Assembly: GCA_009763385.1 (NCBI GenBank)
Contig: CM019823.1
Location: 43,147,828 to 43,211,827, forward strand
DNA from: Coix lacryma-jobi var. lacryma-jobi
Lineage: Eukaryota > Streptophyta > Magnoliopsida > Poales > Poaceae
Reading direction: 5' to 3'
Length of the DNA stretch: 64,000 bases
The notes under the pieces are model-generated. The model did not search any database, was not told the origin of the DNA, and saw nothing but the letters and a program-made list of their open reading frames with translations. Both the position numbers and the translations under genes were made by a program. Shown here one piece after another: positions 53,726 through 64,000 of this stretch. How positions within the stretch are numbered: the first letter of the stretch is position 1; each line of letters starts with the position of its first letter.

Positions 53726-55746
53726 ATTTATTTATTGTACATACATATATTTATGTTTGTTATAAAAATACGGGTACTCCATAAAATACAGTGTTAGAAA
53801 CAATAACAATTTAGTGATGCATAAATTAATTCTGACAATTAGAAAAAGAATAACAATATGTATTGTAGGTGTGAGATCTTACACTAGCACTATGATCTAA
53901 GAGAAACTCAAATTGTCTAATGCTAGAAATATGAAAAACATGAAAGCGAATAACAAAGGGTTAAAATACATTCTTACAATGAGGTTGTCGGCGCTAAAAA
54001 TTAGTGCAAAAGTAAACGAAGCAGACCGCCGATGTAGATCGGCGTAGAGGGAAGAAGACACTCAACAAGCAGTTGCAACGATGTTTCCTAAGAACATGAT
54101 ACTCTCTTCGTCCAATAAAACATACAATTCTCACTTATCGAGGAGTCCAACAATTCGAACTTTAACCGAAGTTATATAAAAAAATTACTAATATTTTTGA
54201 TAAAAATATCATTAGATTAGTAATTGAATATATTTTGATAATATTTTTTATTTAACAGCACAAATACTAATATCTTTTATTATAACCTTGGTCAAACTTG
54301 AACCATTTTAACAACGTTTGCCTAAATCATCTACTAACACGCTTTTAATTGTCGACAACAGTGTACCATATTATATACTAATATTATTAATTATAATAAT
54401 TTATTCTTGGTGTAGGTAATTTTATTCTAAATCACAGTAATTTGTACGGTAACAGGCGGGGCATTTCTCTAGTTCTTTTTTATCCTTGGTCGACACGATG
54501 TTCGCCTAAAAAAAAGCTTGGGTCGTTCTTTTGATTCGTCCAGAAAAATATTAACAACGTCTAGCACATCGGTATCACCAGAGAAAGCAAAGCCGCCTGT
54601 TTCCGTCGAAGCGGCCCAGTAGCACAAACAGTTGCCTGGGCAGTGGGAACTGGAAACTCGGCGCGGTCAGACCCCGAGGGCCGCCGACGCTTTCCCCTCA
54701 CGCGCATCGCATGGCTCCGTGCATCGGAGGGAGCCCTGCCCCTGCTCGCCTGGGACTCGGGAGAGGTGAAACGGTGGACCGGTCGCCATCCATGATCCAT
54801 GCGAGACGCCAACGACCGCTGCCGGACCGGACCCTCCTCGCGGCCAGGCCACCCATCCAAGCCGTATAGCCCACGCGCGTCGACGTCGTCCCCCCGCCCC
54901 GCGCCGTGCCATCCCTATCCGCATCTTTTGGCCGCTCGCGACGACACGATCCAGCCACCGCAATCCACACCGCCGTCGCGCCCACAGGCCACAGCCCCCC
55001 ACCACACAGAGAAAACAGCATGCAACAAGCGCGCGCGCCCGACCTCGAACGTTCAGACAAGACGATAAGGTACGTGTACGTGTGCAAACGATACGCACGG
55101 CGCCATCTTCATCTGATGTGGGAGAGAAGCACTGGCCACTGGCAGTGGCACGGCTGCGTCCCGCTCTCTTCGACGATCGACAACGATCGCCGGTCGGGAA
55201 CCGGCACCGGCCGGGGGCGATCGATCACGACAACCCAGCTCCCATCCGTGGCCGGCGACTCGTCACATCGGTCGGCAGAGACGCGGCCAACCGTACAGTG
55301 AACGGCCCCAGCGTTCGCACACGCCGTCCTCTCATGCCGAATTGCCTCCGGAGATAATGCGGTTTCACTGGCATCAGTAACTGTACATACATAGTACTTA
55401 CATTACATGCGACAACGTTGCTGTGCAGCAGCAGGACCGGAGGTGGCCAGCGTAACGTGGTTGGCGCTTCGCGGCACCAGGGCCGGAAACCAGCAGGCGC
55501 TGGCCGTGCAGATTCTCACACGCGGGCTCAGGGTGGATTTCCGTCACGGCACGATGATTTCCGCCGCGCAGACGCATGTACTTGTGCGAGTGTGGCCAGG
55601 CAGTGATCAGCGAACCGGTGATAGGTGACCTGTGACCAGCCATCGGCTTGCCTCATGCAGTGGTGACTCGGCAAGGCATCGATCACTCCAGTGCCCAGCA
55701 GCTTACGGATCAGCATCGGCACGTTGTTCGCTCGCTTGGCCTAAGG
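53726..55746. other. Intergenic; Stowaway fragment and GC-rich block
   Basis: 54112-54310 is the left part of a Stowaway MITE (CTCTCTTCGTCCAATAAAAC). 54590-55740 is GC-rich, with frames up to 143 codons on both strands but no domain I can recognise, so no gene is called. It may be a promoter or first exon of an unrecognised gene. Confidence 0.4.
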
Positions 55747-56326
55747 TGGTGTTCGTTCCTTATAAATTTTTTTCGCTCTGTCACATCAAATTTTACGGTC
55801 TTAATTTAGTTTATTACTTCCTCTGTCTCTGAAAGATTCAATTCCTAGAATCTGTGCCGGTCAAACTTTTTTTAACTTTAACTAACTTTATATAAAAAAA
55901 GTAATAGCATCTATGATATAAAATATACATATTATGAAAATATATTACATGATATATCTAATGATATGAATTTGGTACCATCAAATCTTGATAGTTTTTT
56001 TTCTAAAAATTCAATTAAAGTTTAAAAAATTTGACTTAAGACAACTCTAGGAATTGATTCTTTCAGGGACAGAGGGAGTAAAAAACTAATTTATCAGTCG
56101 AAAGCTAATTCGCGAAACGAATCTATTAAACTTAATTAGTTCATGATTTGATAATATGATGCTACAGTAATCATTGCTACTGATAAATTAATTTATCTTA
56201 ATAGATTTGTCTTGTTAATTAGCATATGACGGTCTAATTAGTTTTATAATTGATTTATTTTTAATATACTAAATTATTACCGAAACTTTCGATGTGACAG
56301 ACTATTTTTTCCCGGAAACAAACAGC
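55747..56326. mobile_element. Tourist-like MITE with a Stowaway inserted
   Basis: Left end GTGGTGTTCGTTCCTTATAA and right end CGGAAACAAACAGCCCC are roughly inverse. The interior includes GCGAAACGAATCTATTAA and TAATTAGTTCATGATTTG, a second Tourist family common in grasses. It is interrupted at 55817-56078. Confidence 0.65.
55817..56078. mobile_element. Stowaway MITE
   Basis: CTTCCTCTGTCTCTGAAAGA at the left, TTTCAGGGACAGAGGGAG at the right, TA on both sides (55815-55816, 56079-56080). Confidence 0.88.
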
Positions 56327-56553
56327 CCCCCCACCCCACACCACACACGCACATGTTATCGTCAGAACACCATCACATCACATCCTAAGACTGACTGCAC
56401 CGCATCCTGTATCCCACCCGCTACGCTACCCTCCAATCTGCAGCTGATACTCTACGAGCCACGCTAAGGAAGAGGTGGCGCTCTCCATACGCTATATTTA
56501 GCGCGGTACAGGACGTCTTTACCACACGCTTGCCCACGAACACATGCGAGAGA
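56327..56553. other. Intergenic
   Basis: Between the MITE and the hAT terminus. Nothing recognised. Confidence 0.4.
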
Positions 56554-57625
56554 CAGTGGCGGAGCCAAGATTTCAAACTTGGGTATTCCCACAATAAAAA
56601 AATTCCAATGCATAGCAACAGGTTTCAAGTATAGTTTGCAATAGTATTCTATCATAATTAAAGTCACAAAAACAATACAATACTAAAATAAAAAATTGTT
56701 CACATCTAAGATAGGCATGAAAATAGGAACCAACTAGAGCCAGTAACAAAAAAGAACTAACAAATACTATAATCTTCCTTTAAATCTGCAATCCTTCGTA
56801 GCTTGGAAGTGATTAATAATGTCTTTGTCTTTAACTTGTAGAAAGAACTCCCGCTCAATGAAAGTAACCAAGCAATCATTCAAGTATTCATCTCCAAGTT
56901 TATTTCTCAATTTGTTCTTCACATAATTCATGACAGAAAAGACTCTTTCAACACTTGCAGTTGCTACTGGAAGCACTAGCACCAATTGGAGAAGCTTGTA
57001 AACAACTGCATGTCTATCACACTTGCTTGTTTCAACAAGCTTAACAGAAAGCTCAGCAAGAGTCCTCACATTTTTTAACCTCTCATCAGCTAGCATATCA
57101 TTGATGTACAAAGTAAGTGAACAGGGCAGGTGTCTCAACTCTAGCAATGAGAAATCATTGGGATAAAATCCAGCAAACTTAACCAATTTTTCTTTATCAA
57201 AAGCAACAAATGAATCAATATGACTGAATGCAGCCATGCAAACAAGCAATTCTGTGTTTACCTCATCAAACCTTTCATTAAGCTCCAAAAGTTGCCTATC
57301 AATGATGCTTAAATACATATCAACACAAAAACTATGTAGATTCTTGATCTTGACAAAGAACCTCCGATCTCTTCCTATAGGCTTGTAGAATATGCCCATG
57401 TTAGGAATTTTGATTTTATTCTTCACACAAAATGAGTCCACTTCTTTGCAGAAATCTTCCCACCCCTGATCCGCAATTGATGCAATTGGAGCTTGGTCAA
57501 GGAAATGAGTTATACTGCATTGACAATATCTTGATCCCTCTTCTGCAAGGCATAATTCAAGTCTGTTGTGAATCCAAGTACTGTTTGCATCAAGTGTGCC
57601 ATAAAAGCAATCTCATGCGACAACC
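56554..57625 (-). mobile_element. Tip100-like hAT remnant, 5' part missing
   Basis: The terminus CAGTGGCGGAGCCAAGATTT at 56554 is the 3' end of a minus-strand element. The transposase C-terminal region follows, and sequence stops being recognisable near 57625. The opposite terminus and an 8-bp duplication were not found. Confidence 0.8.
56767..57620 (-). pseudogene. hAT transposase C-terminal region (Tip100/TTF type)
   Basis: The continuous frame 57441-56767 continues upstream (IADQGWEDFCKE) before losing frame near 57520. Beyond that, HEIAFMAHLMQT and GFTTDLNYALQKRDQDIVNA are still readable in another frame. The dimerisation core is well kept: LVLVLPVATASVERVFSVMN, KNKLRNKLGDEYLNDCLV, FIEREFF. 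The N-terminal TTF finger and first catalytic part are missing. Non-functional as a transposase. Confidence 0.88.
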
Positions 57626-57933
57626 GACAGAGGTGTGGAGAGAGCGCGGCGTGTGGGAGAAAAAAGAATCTCTGGTGGGCCCCATTATTTCAACTAACTA
57701 AAAAATGCTACTCATGAACCAAAAAACTAAATTAAATTTTGATTGCACCATTAAATTCGTTTTAATAAATTCTTCAAAACAAGATCTCACATAAATATAT
57801 TTAGATAAAGTGACAAGTGGGCCTCACTTTTGATAGTTGGTATAGAGTATGAGATATATAGGATGATGAGTGCTGAAGAAAAATGTATAAAGGAAAGAAT
57901 CTTGATGACTAGGACAGATAGAGGATAAATTTA
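57626..57933. other. Intergenic
   Basis: AT-rich, nothing recognised. Confidence 0.4.
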
Positions 57934-58506
57934 GGGTGTGTTTGGTTTGATGACAAGGGTGGATGAGATATGACTATCCATGAATTTGGGGATATGGATA
58001 TCTATGTTGTCTGTTTGGTTGGGTAGATTAGACGAGTCATTTTTCTGTTTGGTTGGATGGATGAGATGAGAATACTTGACTAATTATATCTATTATTTAA
58101 AAATAATAACAACTAATTATACAATAATAAATATGCATTGACACTAATCTTATCATTATAATCACTAATTAAAACTAAAATATATTAATTAGTATTATAC
58201 CACTCTAATTATCACACAAAATGTGCGGTAATCAATATATTAGCACTTATCAAAACTTATCTTGTCATCATGATTACTAATTAATATTGTAACATACTAA
58301 TAATCCTTAATTTATTTGCTAATGACGAAGATTAGAAAACATGGATAAGCTTATCCGCAAGTTTTTTGGTGGTCACCATATCCAACATCTACTAGGAATA
58401 TTCTCTGTTGTGGATATCCATATTCAACTGATTCACTGAACCAAACACTACTTATTCATGGATGGTCACGTCTTATCCAGGGATATCCACCCAACCAAAC
58501 ACACTC
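57934..58506. mobile_element. MITE-like element with TTA duplication
   Basis: Starts GGGTGTGTTTGGTTTGATG, ends ACCCAACCAAACACACTC, flanked by TTA at 57931-57933 and 58507-58509. Internal TGTTTGGTTGG repeats at 58009 and 58049 suggest internal duplication. Non-coding, PIF/Harbinger-type ends. Confidence 0.85.
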
Positions 58507-59377
58507 TTAGAGGATGACGAGTGCGGTCAGTCTAATGTTTGCTACGCTCAAGCAATTTGTATCCTTGTGGAGTAGGTTGTAGGTAGATTGCAGAGCAGGA
58601 TAGATTTCCTTGAGCTGATGAACGTTGGGTGAGAAAATCTGGAGCCCTAGCAGCTAAGCATGTGCTCCTAGACTTTAGGTGGCATCATCGAGAGGGTTGC
58701 CAAGTGAAGCAACGCTGCCAATTGTCTTTTGTACACTCAACGTTCCCCTTGAACGTACGTTGTAAAGTTCGATAGAAAATGTTGGGGGTGTTAGAAAATA
58801 TCTTTTCTTTTGGTAGGACAATCTTCCGTTTCACGGAAGCGGCTCCTACTTTTTCAAACATCTCTGTTGTTCGACCGATCATTTCTATGGCTGATTTCAC
58901 TTATTTTAATACGGAGTAGTGTTTTTTAAGAGAAAATAAATTAAAGTATGACTGATAAGATAAAAGACCAGAACGATCGTCTTTACGCGCACAACAAATA
59001 TTTGCTTTAACTTTTTTATTCTTAAGTCGGAACATTACAAATGTGAAAAAATGGTATTAATAATTGTAAAAATTGGCCAAGAGCTGGGAGTGAGATAAAT
59101 GGAAAGGAGGGGCGATCCAGCACGTTCAATGCATGTAGTAAAACTTACTCTCTCAGATCCTTTTTAAAGACTCCTTTGCAACGCAAGAATTTTACATGAA
59201 TTGTACATAAATTTTATAGAAATCAGTTCACTGTTTACAGAAAAAAAACATAGGATAAAAAAAATTATCGCATTCCGAAGGTGTCCTAACTGCCGTGCGC
59301 TGTTTTTTTTTTTGGCCACAATAAGAGGCATTTTGGATCTGAGGATGCATCTGATTACTCCGCTGGCTAGCATGCTA
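58507..59377. other. Intergenic, no gene recognised
   Basis: Short frames only and no clear element ends. Confidence 0.4.
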
Positions 59378-59603
59378 CTCCCTCCATCACTAAATAACCG
59401 TTGTTTTCGTTTCCCGAGAAACATCTTTGACTAAATATATATTAAAAATATTAATATTTATCATAAATAATTAGTATGATTGGAAAAATCTTTAAATCTA
59501 GTTTTTAACAAATTAATTGGAGATAAAAATACTGCATGTATTACTATAAATCAAGTCAAACTTATCGTACTAATACCGACAGCGTAATTGGGGACAGAGG
59601 GAG
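59378..59603. mobile_element. Stowaway MITE
   Basis: CTCCCTCCATCACTAAATAA at the left, ATTGGGGACAGAGGGAG at the right, TA at 59376-59377 and 59604-59605. Confidence 0.88.
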
Positions 59604-59953
59604 TATAAAAAAAAACAAAGTCTTGCATGCATGCATGGCCAACATCAAAGCGTCGCATCCACTGGTTTTGGTGGCACGATGATTAATCGTGAAGCTGAGT
59701 TAATACGAGCATGTCATTCTGTAATTTTTTTTGATATGTGAAATCAAGCTCCTCACACCAGTTCAATAAAATGGAGAGATTATTCTATAAATAGAAAAAT
59801 ATTCAACATCATTTTTTTTAAAAAAATCAAGATAAAGAGACACTTTGTTAACTAATCCCTCATTTCCAATTATAATAAGTTGTTCTAAAGTTGTATAACT
59901 TTTATTACGTATATAGAGACAACCCACATCTAGATGCATAGAAAAACAATGTA

Positions 59954-60258
59954 CTCCCTCTATCCTAAATTATAAATCATTCCAATATTCTTGAAGATTC
60001 AAAGTTTTTCAAGTTTAACCAATTCTATATAATAAGATAACAATATTTATGATACCAACTAAGTATTATTAGATTTTTCATTAGCTATATTTTCATAGCA
60101 TGTACCTATTTGATGTCATGAATGTTTATGTTTCTCTCTACAATTTTGGTTAAACTTACAATACTTTGACTCACCAAAATTGTTGGAATGACTTATAATT
60201 TAGAATGGAGGGAGTATCTAGAAAAGTTAGAATGGCTTATAGTTTGGAACAAAGGGAG
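59954..60258. mobile_element. Stowaway MITE with duplicated right end
   Basis: CTCCCTCTATCCTAAATTAT at the left. The first right end AATTTAGAATGGAGGGAG stops at 60214, then a second, variant right end GTTTGGAACAAAGGGAG stops at 60258, each followed by TA. Confidence 0.85.
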
Positions 60259-61508
60259 TACCATCCATGTGGAACAAAAAATTTCCCATGCTTACTCCCA
60301 CAAAACGAATCATGCTCATTTACATGCCCAAAAGACACCTAGGAAGAGGCGGTTAGACAAACATACTCATTCATTTCCTCTACTCCACTCTCTTACTCTC
60401 TTTTTCTTTAGGTTCAATAACTCGAAGCTCCAGAAGTATTTTGGATGCCCCAAATGCCCTTTTAATTAGGACTCATTCTTCCAGTAGTCTGTGTCATTCA
60501 GGAGAATTGGTGCGATGACCTTCCAAAGCTAAGGCTTTTGACTTTGAATGAAAACAACTTCTCAATTTTTGACCTTTCGAAGTGGAGACGACCTCTTTTT
60601 TTAGCCTTTTGGCTTTACACCTTTTGAAGACATTCTAAAGCTAAAGCTTTAGAAATTTGAACCCTATATAAAAGGGGAGACAACCTTCTCAAATTATAAT
60701 TTAACTTTTGACAACACAAAAGGAACAATACCTTCTTCCTTCAAACCTTCCAAAGTGGAGATAGCGTCCTAAAGAGATGGGAGGATTGTTCCCTATTATT
60801 GAGCAAGGTAAGGCCTAAGAACTTTTTTTGATGAAACTGAAGGGGTTTGCACCTCTATAGAGAATACCTAAGAACTTTTGAAGGCCCCAAGTAATGGAAG
60901 GCTTCCAAGCTTTCAAGATCTTATTTGGCAAACGAAGGACCTTCTGCAACGAAGCCTTGTGGTAAACAAAAGTTCCATTGTGAAGGTAAAACCTTCCCAA
61001 ATGAAGAGATTCCTATGAAAGGCAAATAATTCTAGATGGAAACAAGACCTTTCTCAATGAAGTTCTAGAAGGCCTTTTATTGTGAAGGCAAGAGCTTCCG
61101 ACGAAACAGAAGGCCTTCTAAAGTGCATGGAAGGCCTTTGTCATAAACAAAAAGAGGTTTCTAACGAAGGGAAAGATCTTCACTATGAGTGGAAACACTC
61201 CATAACAAAAAGAGTGTTCACCATGAATGGGAGGAGCTTCTCCATGGCGAAGGGAAAACCTTCCAAAGCCAAATGGAAGGTTTCAACACAAGACAAAGAC
61301 CTTTGGCAGTGAATAGAGGCCCCATGCATGAAGAAAATACAGAGCTTCCAACACATTGGGCCTAGATAACCTTACTTTTGACATGCAAAGAACTTTATTA
61401 TATTTTATATACCCTCCTAAGGATAAATGGACAAGCACTCTTCCCATCCTCTATATACTACATCCCTAATGTGGGAGAGAGAAGACAATTATTTATTTGC
61501 TCCATTCC
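60259..61508. other. Unresolved, with degenerate GAAGGCCTT-rich sequence
   Basis: From about 60520 to 61320 motifs such as AAGGCCTT, AACCTTCC, CTTCCAA and GAAGGGAAA recur irregularly in both orientations without a fixed period. CTATATAAAAGGGGAGACAA at 60664 resembles an LTR or promoter TATA region. No gene or element end found. 61321-61508 is plain AT-rich sequence. Confidence 0.35.
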
Positions 61509-61686
61509 TAGTGGCGGAGCGTGTCCAAACAACAAGAGGGGGCCGAATTGCTCATTACAGCCATAAACAATGGTGGCATATTATTACAAATGTATAATTC
61601 AGCTTGCTACATATATGTGACCATTAAACTTCTATCAACCAAGGGGGGCGGAGGCCCAGTTTGGCCTCCACTGCCCTCCGCCCCTG
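61509..61686. mobile_element. hAT MITE, right end shared with the solo LTR target
   Basis: Starts TAGTGGCGGAGC, ends CTCCGCCCCTG at 61686. Eight bp before it, TCCATTCC (61501-61508), nearly match TCCACTCC found after the solo LTR (63616-63623, one difference). The solo LTR therefore inserted at the last bases of this MITE. Confidence 0.8.
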
Positions 61687-63610
61687 TGTAAGTGCATTCA
61701 CCCCCAATGTGGGTTTTGGATAATTAATGATAATCAATTTAAGGACTAACATGTTTATCAAGTGACATCTACAAGTGTTAGTCCATTGATGAATTTAAAC
61801 AAAAGAATCTGGTGAATCTTAGCATCCTAAATTTAGATGGAAAAGAAGGCGTCATAACTCAAGTGGTTCAACTTTTTATACTTTAATTTGAGTTATAGGA
61901 AACACTGTACTATCAAGAGGGTCACAAATCATAGCTAGCTAGTTGAGGATAAAAAGTGCTCAGGTCATTATCTTAATTCGCTTGCGAGAACACTTTTTCA
62001 TCCACGAGCACTTAGTTTTTCGAAGACAGCCAGGGTGGAGCGGTAGTACCGGACAGAGACCGGAAGTACCGCTCAAGGGAAGCAGTACTTCTGCAGGCCT
62101 TTTGGTCAGAACGGTAGTACCGCCGGGTACTTCCGGTCCCTAACTAGAAGTACCGGTCGTTGACCGGTAGTACCGGTTAGGCGACCGGAAGTCCTGGCTT
62201 GTGTTGAGTTTGTTCTAACGGGCGTCTTGAGGGTTAACCGGAACTATCGGTCAGCGATCGGTAGTACCGGTCTTGTTGACCGGAAGTACCTCTCATCGAC
62301 CGGAAGTACGACCGGAAGTACCTCTCAGCGACCGAAAGTACGACCGGAAGTAGACCGAACGTACGACCGGAAGTAGACCGGAAGTACCTCTCGTCGATCG
62401 GAAGTACGACCGGAAGTAGACCGGAAGTACCTCTCGTCGACCGGAGGTACGACCAGAAGTAGACCGGAAGTACCTCTCAGCGACCGGAAGTACGACTGGA
62501 AGTAGACCAGAAGTACCTCTCAGCGACCGGAAGTACGACTAGAAGTACCTCTCAGCGACCGAAAGTACGACCGAAAGTACCTCTCAGCGACCGAAAGTAG
62601 GACTGGAAGTAGATCGGAAGTTCTGGTAGTTGACCGGAAGTTCCGGTTAGGCCTTTTCGCTTGCGCGCTTTTTGAACCGTTGCACCTCCATTGACCGGTA
62701 GTACCGGTCGCCCCACCGGTACTTAGTACCGGTAGGCCGTCTGAAGCACGAGTACATATCCTTTCCCTCGTCCTTTTTGGAACGGTTGTCCATTCTTACA
62801 CTACGCGCTTGCCTTCTCCAATAGCCTTCAAGCATTGACTCACCCACTCTCTCTCCCCCTTTGCTTCTAAGGTTCAATCTTCCATTGATTTGAGCTAGGG
62901 ACGTGAGATTAGAGAGCGGGAGCATCAATCTTCGACTTGAGCACTTGGTTTCCTCATCTCGCCGGCTTGGTTTGTGGTTATTACTCTTGGGTTTTTTGAA
63001 CCCTAGCCGACTAGGTGTTCTTCGTGGTTGCCCGGATTGATTCACTTGTGAGGGCACCCTGAAGCGTTTGTATCACCCTTTTTCTTAGTGGAAATCTCAG
63101 CTTCATGTGTGGTTGCTTGAGGGAGGAGACCTAAGTTGTCGGACCTTAGTGGTCACCTCAACAACGAGGACGTAAGAACTCCTTCGTGGGGATTGCCGAA
63201 CCTCGGGATAAATCATGTCATGTGTGCTTGTTGTTGTGGTGGTAGCTTCGACTACCCTTGTTATTTGTGTTTCTCTCCTCCATTTTCACTTCATAGATTG
63301 AAGGTGATCTTCCATCGGTTGGTGAGGAGCGAGGCTTTGCGGAGCTCAACTTCTTCATCAACATCATCCAAGAGTGTGGTGTGCATAATTGGTTTGAAAC
63401 AAACAACTCAGTTACTCTGATTTCATAGCCTCGCAGGGCACCGGAAAGAGTAGGTTGGTTTGCACCGGAAGTTTTGGTCTACGACCGAAATTTCCGCTTC
63501 AAACCACCGGTACTTCCGGTTGGTATTTAACTTCCGCTTTTGAATTTGTGAATTTCAGGAATTTCAAATACGCCTATTCACCCCCCCTCTAGGCCAATTA
63601 GGTCCTTTCA
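61687..63610 (+). mobile_element. Solo LTR, 5-bp duplication CCCTG
   Basis: This 1924-bp unit begins TGTAAGTGCATTCACCCCCA and ends AATTAGGTCCTTTCA. CCCTG is at 61682-61686 and 63611-63615, exact. No internal retroelement genes are present, so it is a recombination product. Its end matches the LTR fragment at 1256-1753. The frames inside (up to 136 codons) are not genes. Confidence 0.93.
62040..62720 (+). repeat. Minisatellite of GACCGGAAGTAC units inside the LTR
   Basis: Dozens of copies of (G)ACCGGAAGTAC or ACCGGTAGTACCGGT with small changes, often as GACCGGAAGTACCTCTCAGC units. Flanking looser copies reappear at 63440-63530. Higher-order arrangement with CTCTCAGCGACC between units at 62280-62600. 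Confidence 0.92.
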
Positions 63611-63623
63611 CCCTGTCCACTCC

Positions 63624-64000
63624 ACTCTTTCTAAAGTTGTTGATGGGTTTTAGTAACCCAAATCGTGGGGCGTCTTCCACTAGGATAGTTCTGAGAGCTA
63701 ATAACTTAGAATTCCGGTCTAGAGAGAGATGTAAAATAAAAGGTATCTTATACATGAGGCTCACTATACGAGGTGGCGACAAAGGAGGTAGCAGCTGATT
63801 TTTTTAATTAAAGATGCCCTTAAGGAAGGCTCCCTTGTCTCAAAATAGTTGACATTTTAGGTTTAGAAATGGGAATTGAGAAATAATGAAAATGTGTAGT
63901 GCACAAAAAAAATATAGAGATAGAGATGTATTATTGGAAAAAAATAAAAAGGTGTATTGGAAAAAGAGAAATGCACATTGAGAAATGAGATGTGAGAATG
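63624..64000. other. Intergenic, no gene recognised
   Basis: From 63816, TTGTCTCAAAATAGTTGACA looks like the start of a Stowaway-type repeat that continues past the window end. Nothing else seen. Confidence 0.4.

Noticed and set aside
54667..55361. Possible gene in the GC-rich block
   Set aside because: Competing frames on both strands, none with a recognisable domain or splice structure.
62040..62720. CRISPR-like array
   Set aside because: Units are contiguous and degenerate with no unique spacers. It is a minisatellite in a plant LTR.
62647..63057. 136-codon minus-strand frame
   Set aside because: Lies entirely inside the solo LTR and has no domain.

Overview
The window is plant nuclear DNA from a grass, most likely an Andropogoneae species (sorghum/sugarcane/maize relatives). 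The evidence is spliced genes with GT-AG introns, very GC-rich intronless grass genes, many Tourist-like MITEs of the GGCCTTGTTTAGTTCC type, Stowaway MITEs (CTCCCTCCGTCC, TA target sites), hAT, CACTA and Mutator-like elements, a long L1-type LINE and solo LTRs. The species assignment is inference.

Layout. 1-18 kb is almost entirely transposons: the 3' part of an LTR (to 1753), a broken hAT transposase with GC-rich subterminal repeats (1754-4755), several MITEs, a nearly complete minus-strand L1 LINE (7501-13774), then nested non-autonomous hAT, Tourist and Stowaway elements. 19-20.2 kb holds an intronless SARD4-like ornithine cyclodeaminase/mu-crystallin gene with a palindromic W-box cluster just upstream. 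21.4-23.9 kb is a deleted CACTA element with TNP1-like remnants. A tRNA-His gene lies at 24931-25002. A solo LTR (28409-29618, CATAT duplication) precedes a six-exon group B MAP kinase gene (MPK4-like, 30552-33395, plus), which converges on an intronless L-type lectin receptor kinase gene (34606-36621, minus). 37-41.8 kb is MITEs, a degenerate CACTA element and an old LTR. 41.9-43.8 kb is a four-exon PPPDE/DeSI-type peptidase gene (plus). 44.5-47.1 kb is a seven-exon gene for a GPI-anchored protein of the At1g61900 type (minus), including an 18-nt exon. 51.9-52.6 kb is an RBM18-type RRM gene (minus). The 5' end of the GPI-protein gene is duplicated at about 52.9-53.7 kb. The rest (53.7-64 kb) is MITEs, a Tip100-like hAT remnant, and a solo LTR with an internal minisatellite inserted exactly at the end of a hAT MITE.

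The most striking object is the LINE. Its ORF1 carries, in frame and in sense orientation, about 122 codons of a PYR/PYL/RCAR abscisic-acid receptor (12804-13169), including the SGLPA gate and HRL latch motifs. This fragment lies between the LINE's own ORF1 N-terminus and its DUF4283-like/CCHC zinc-knuckle part. It looks like capture of a host hormone-receptor fragment by a non-LTR retrotransposon. ORF1 and ORF2 overlap by ATGA. Both ORFs are now broken, so the copy is not autonomous.

Three host genes within about 17 kb (SARD4-like, MPK4-like, LecRK) belong to families linked to plant immunity. Whether the grouping means anything is speculation. All splice models were read by eye from splice consensus, reading frame and family conservation.
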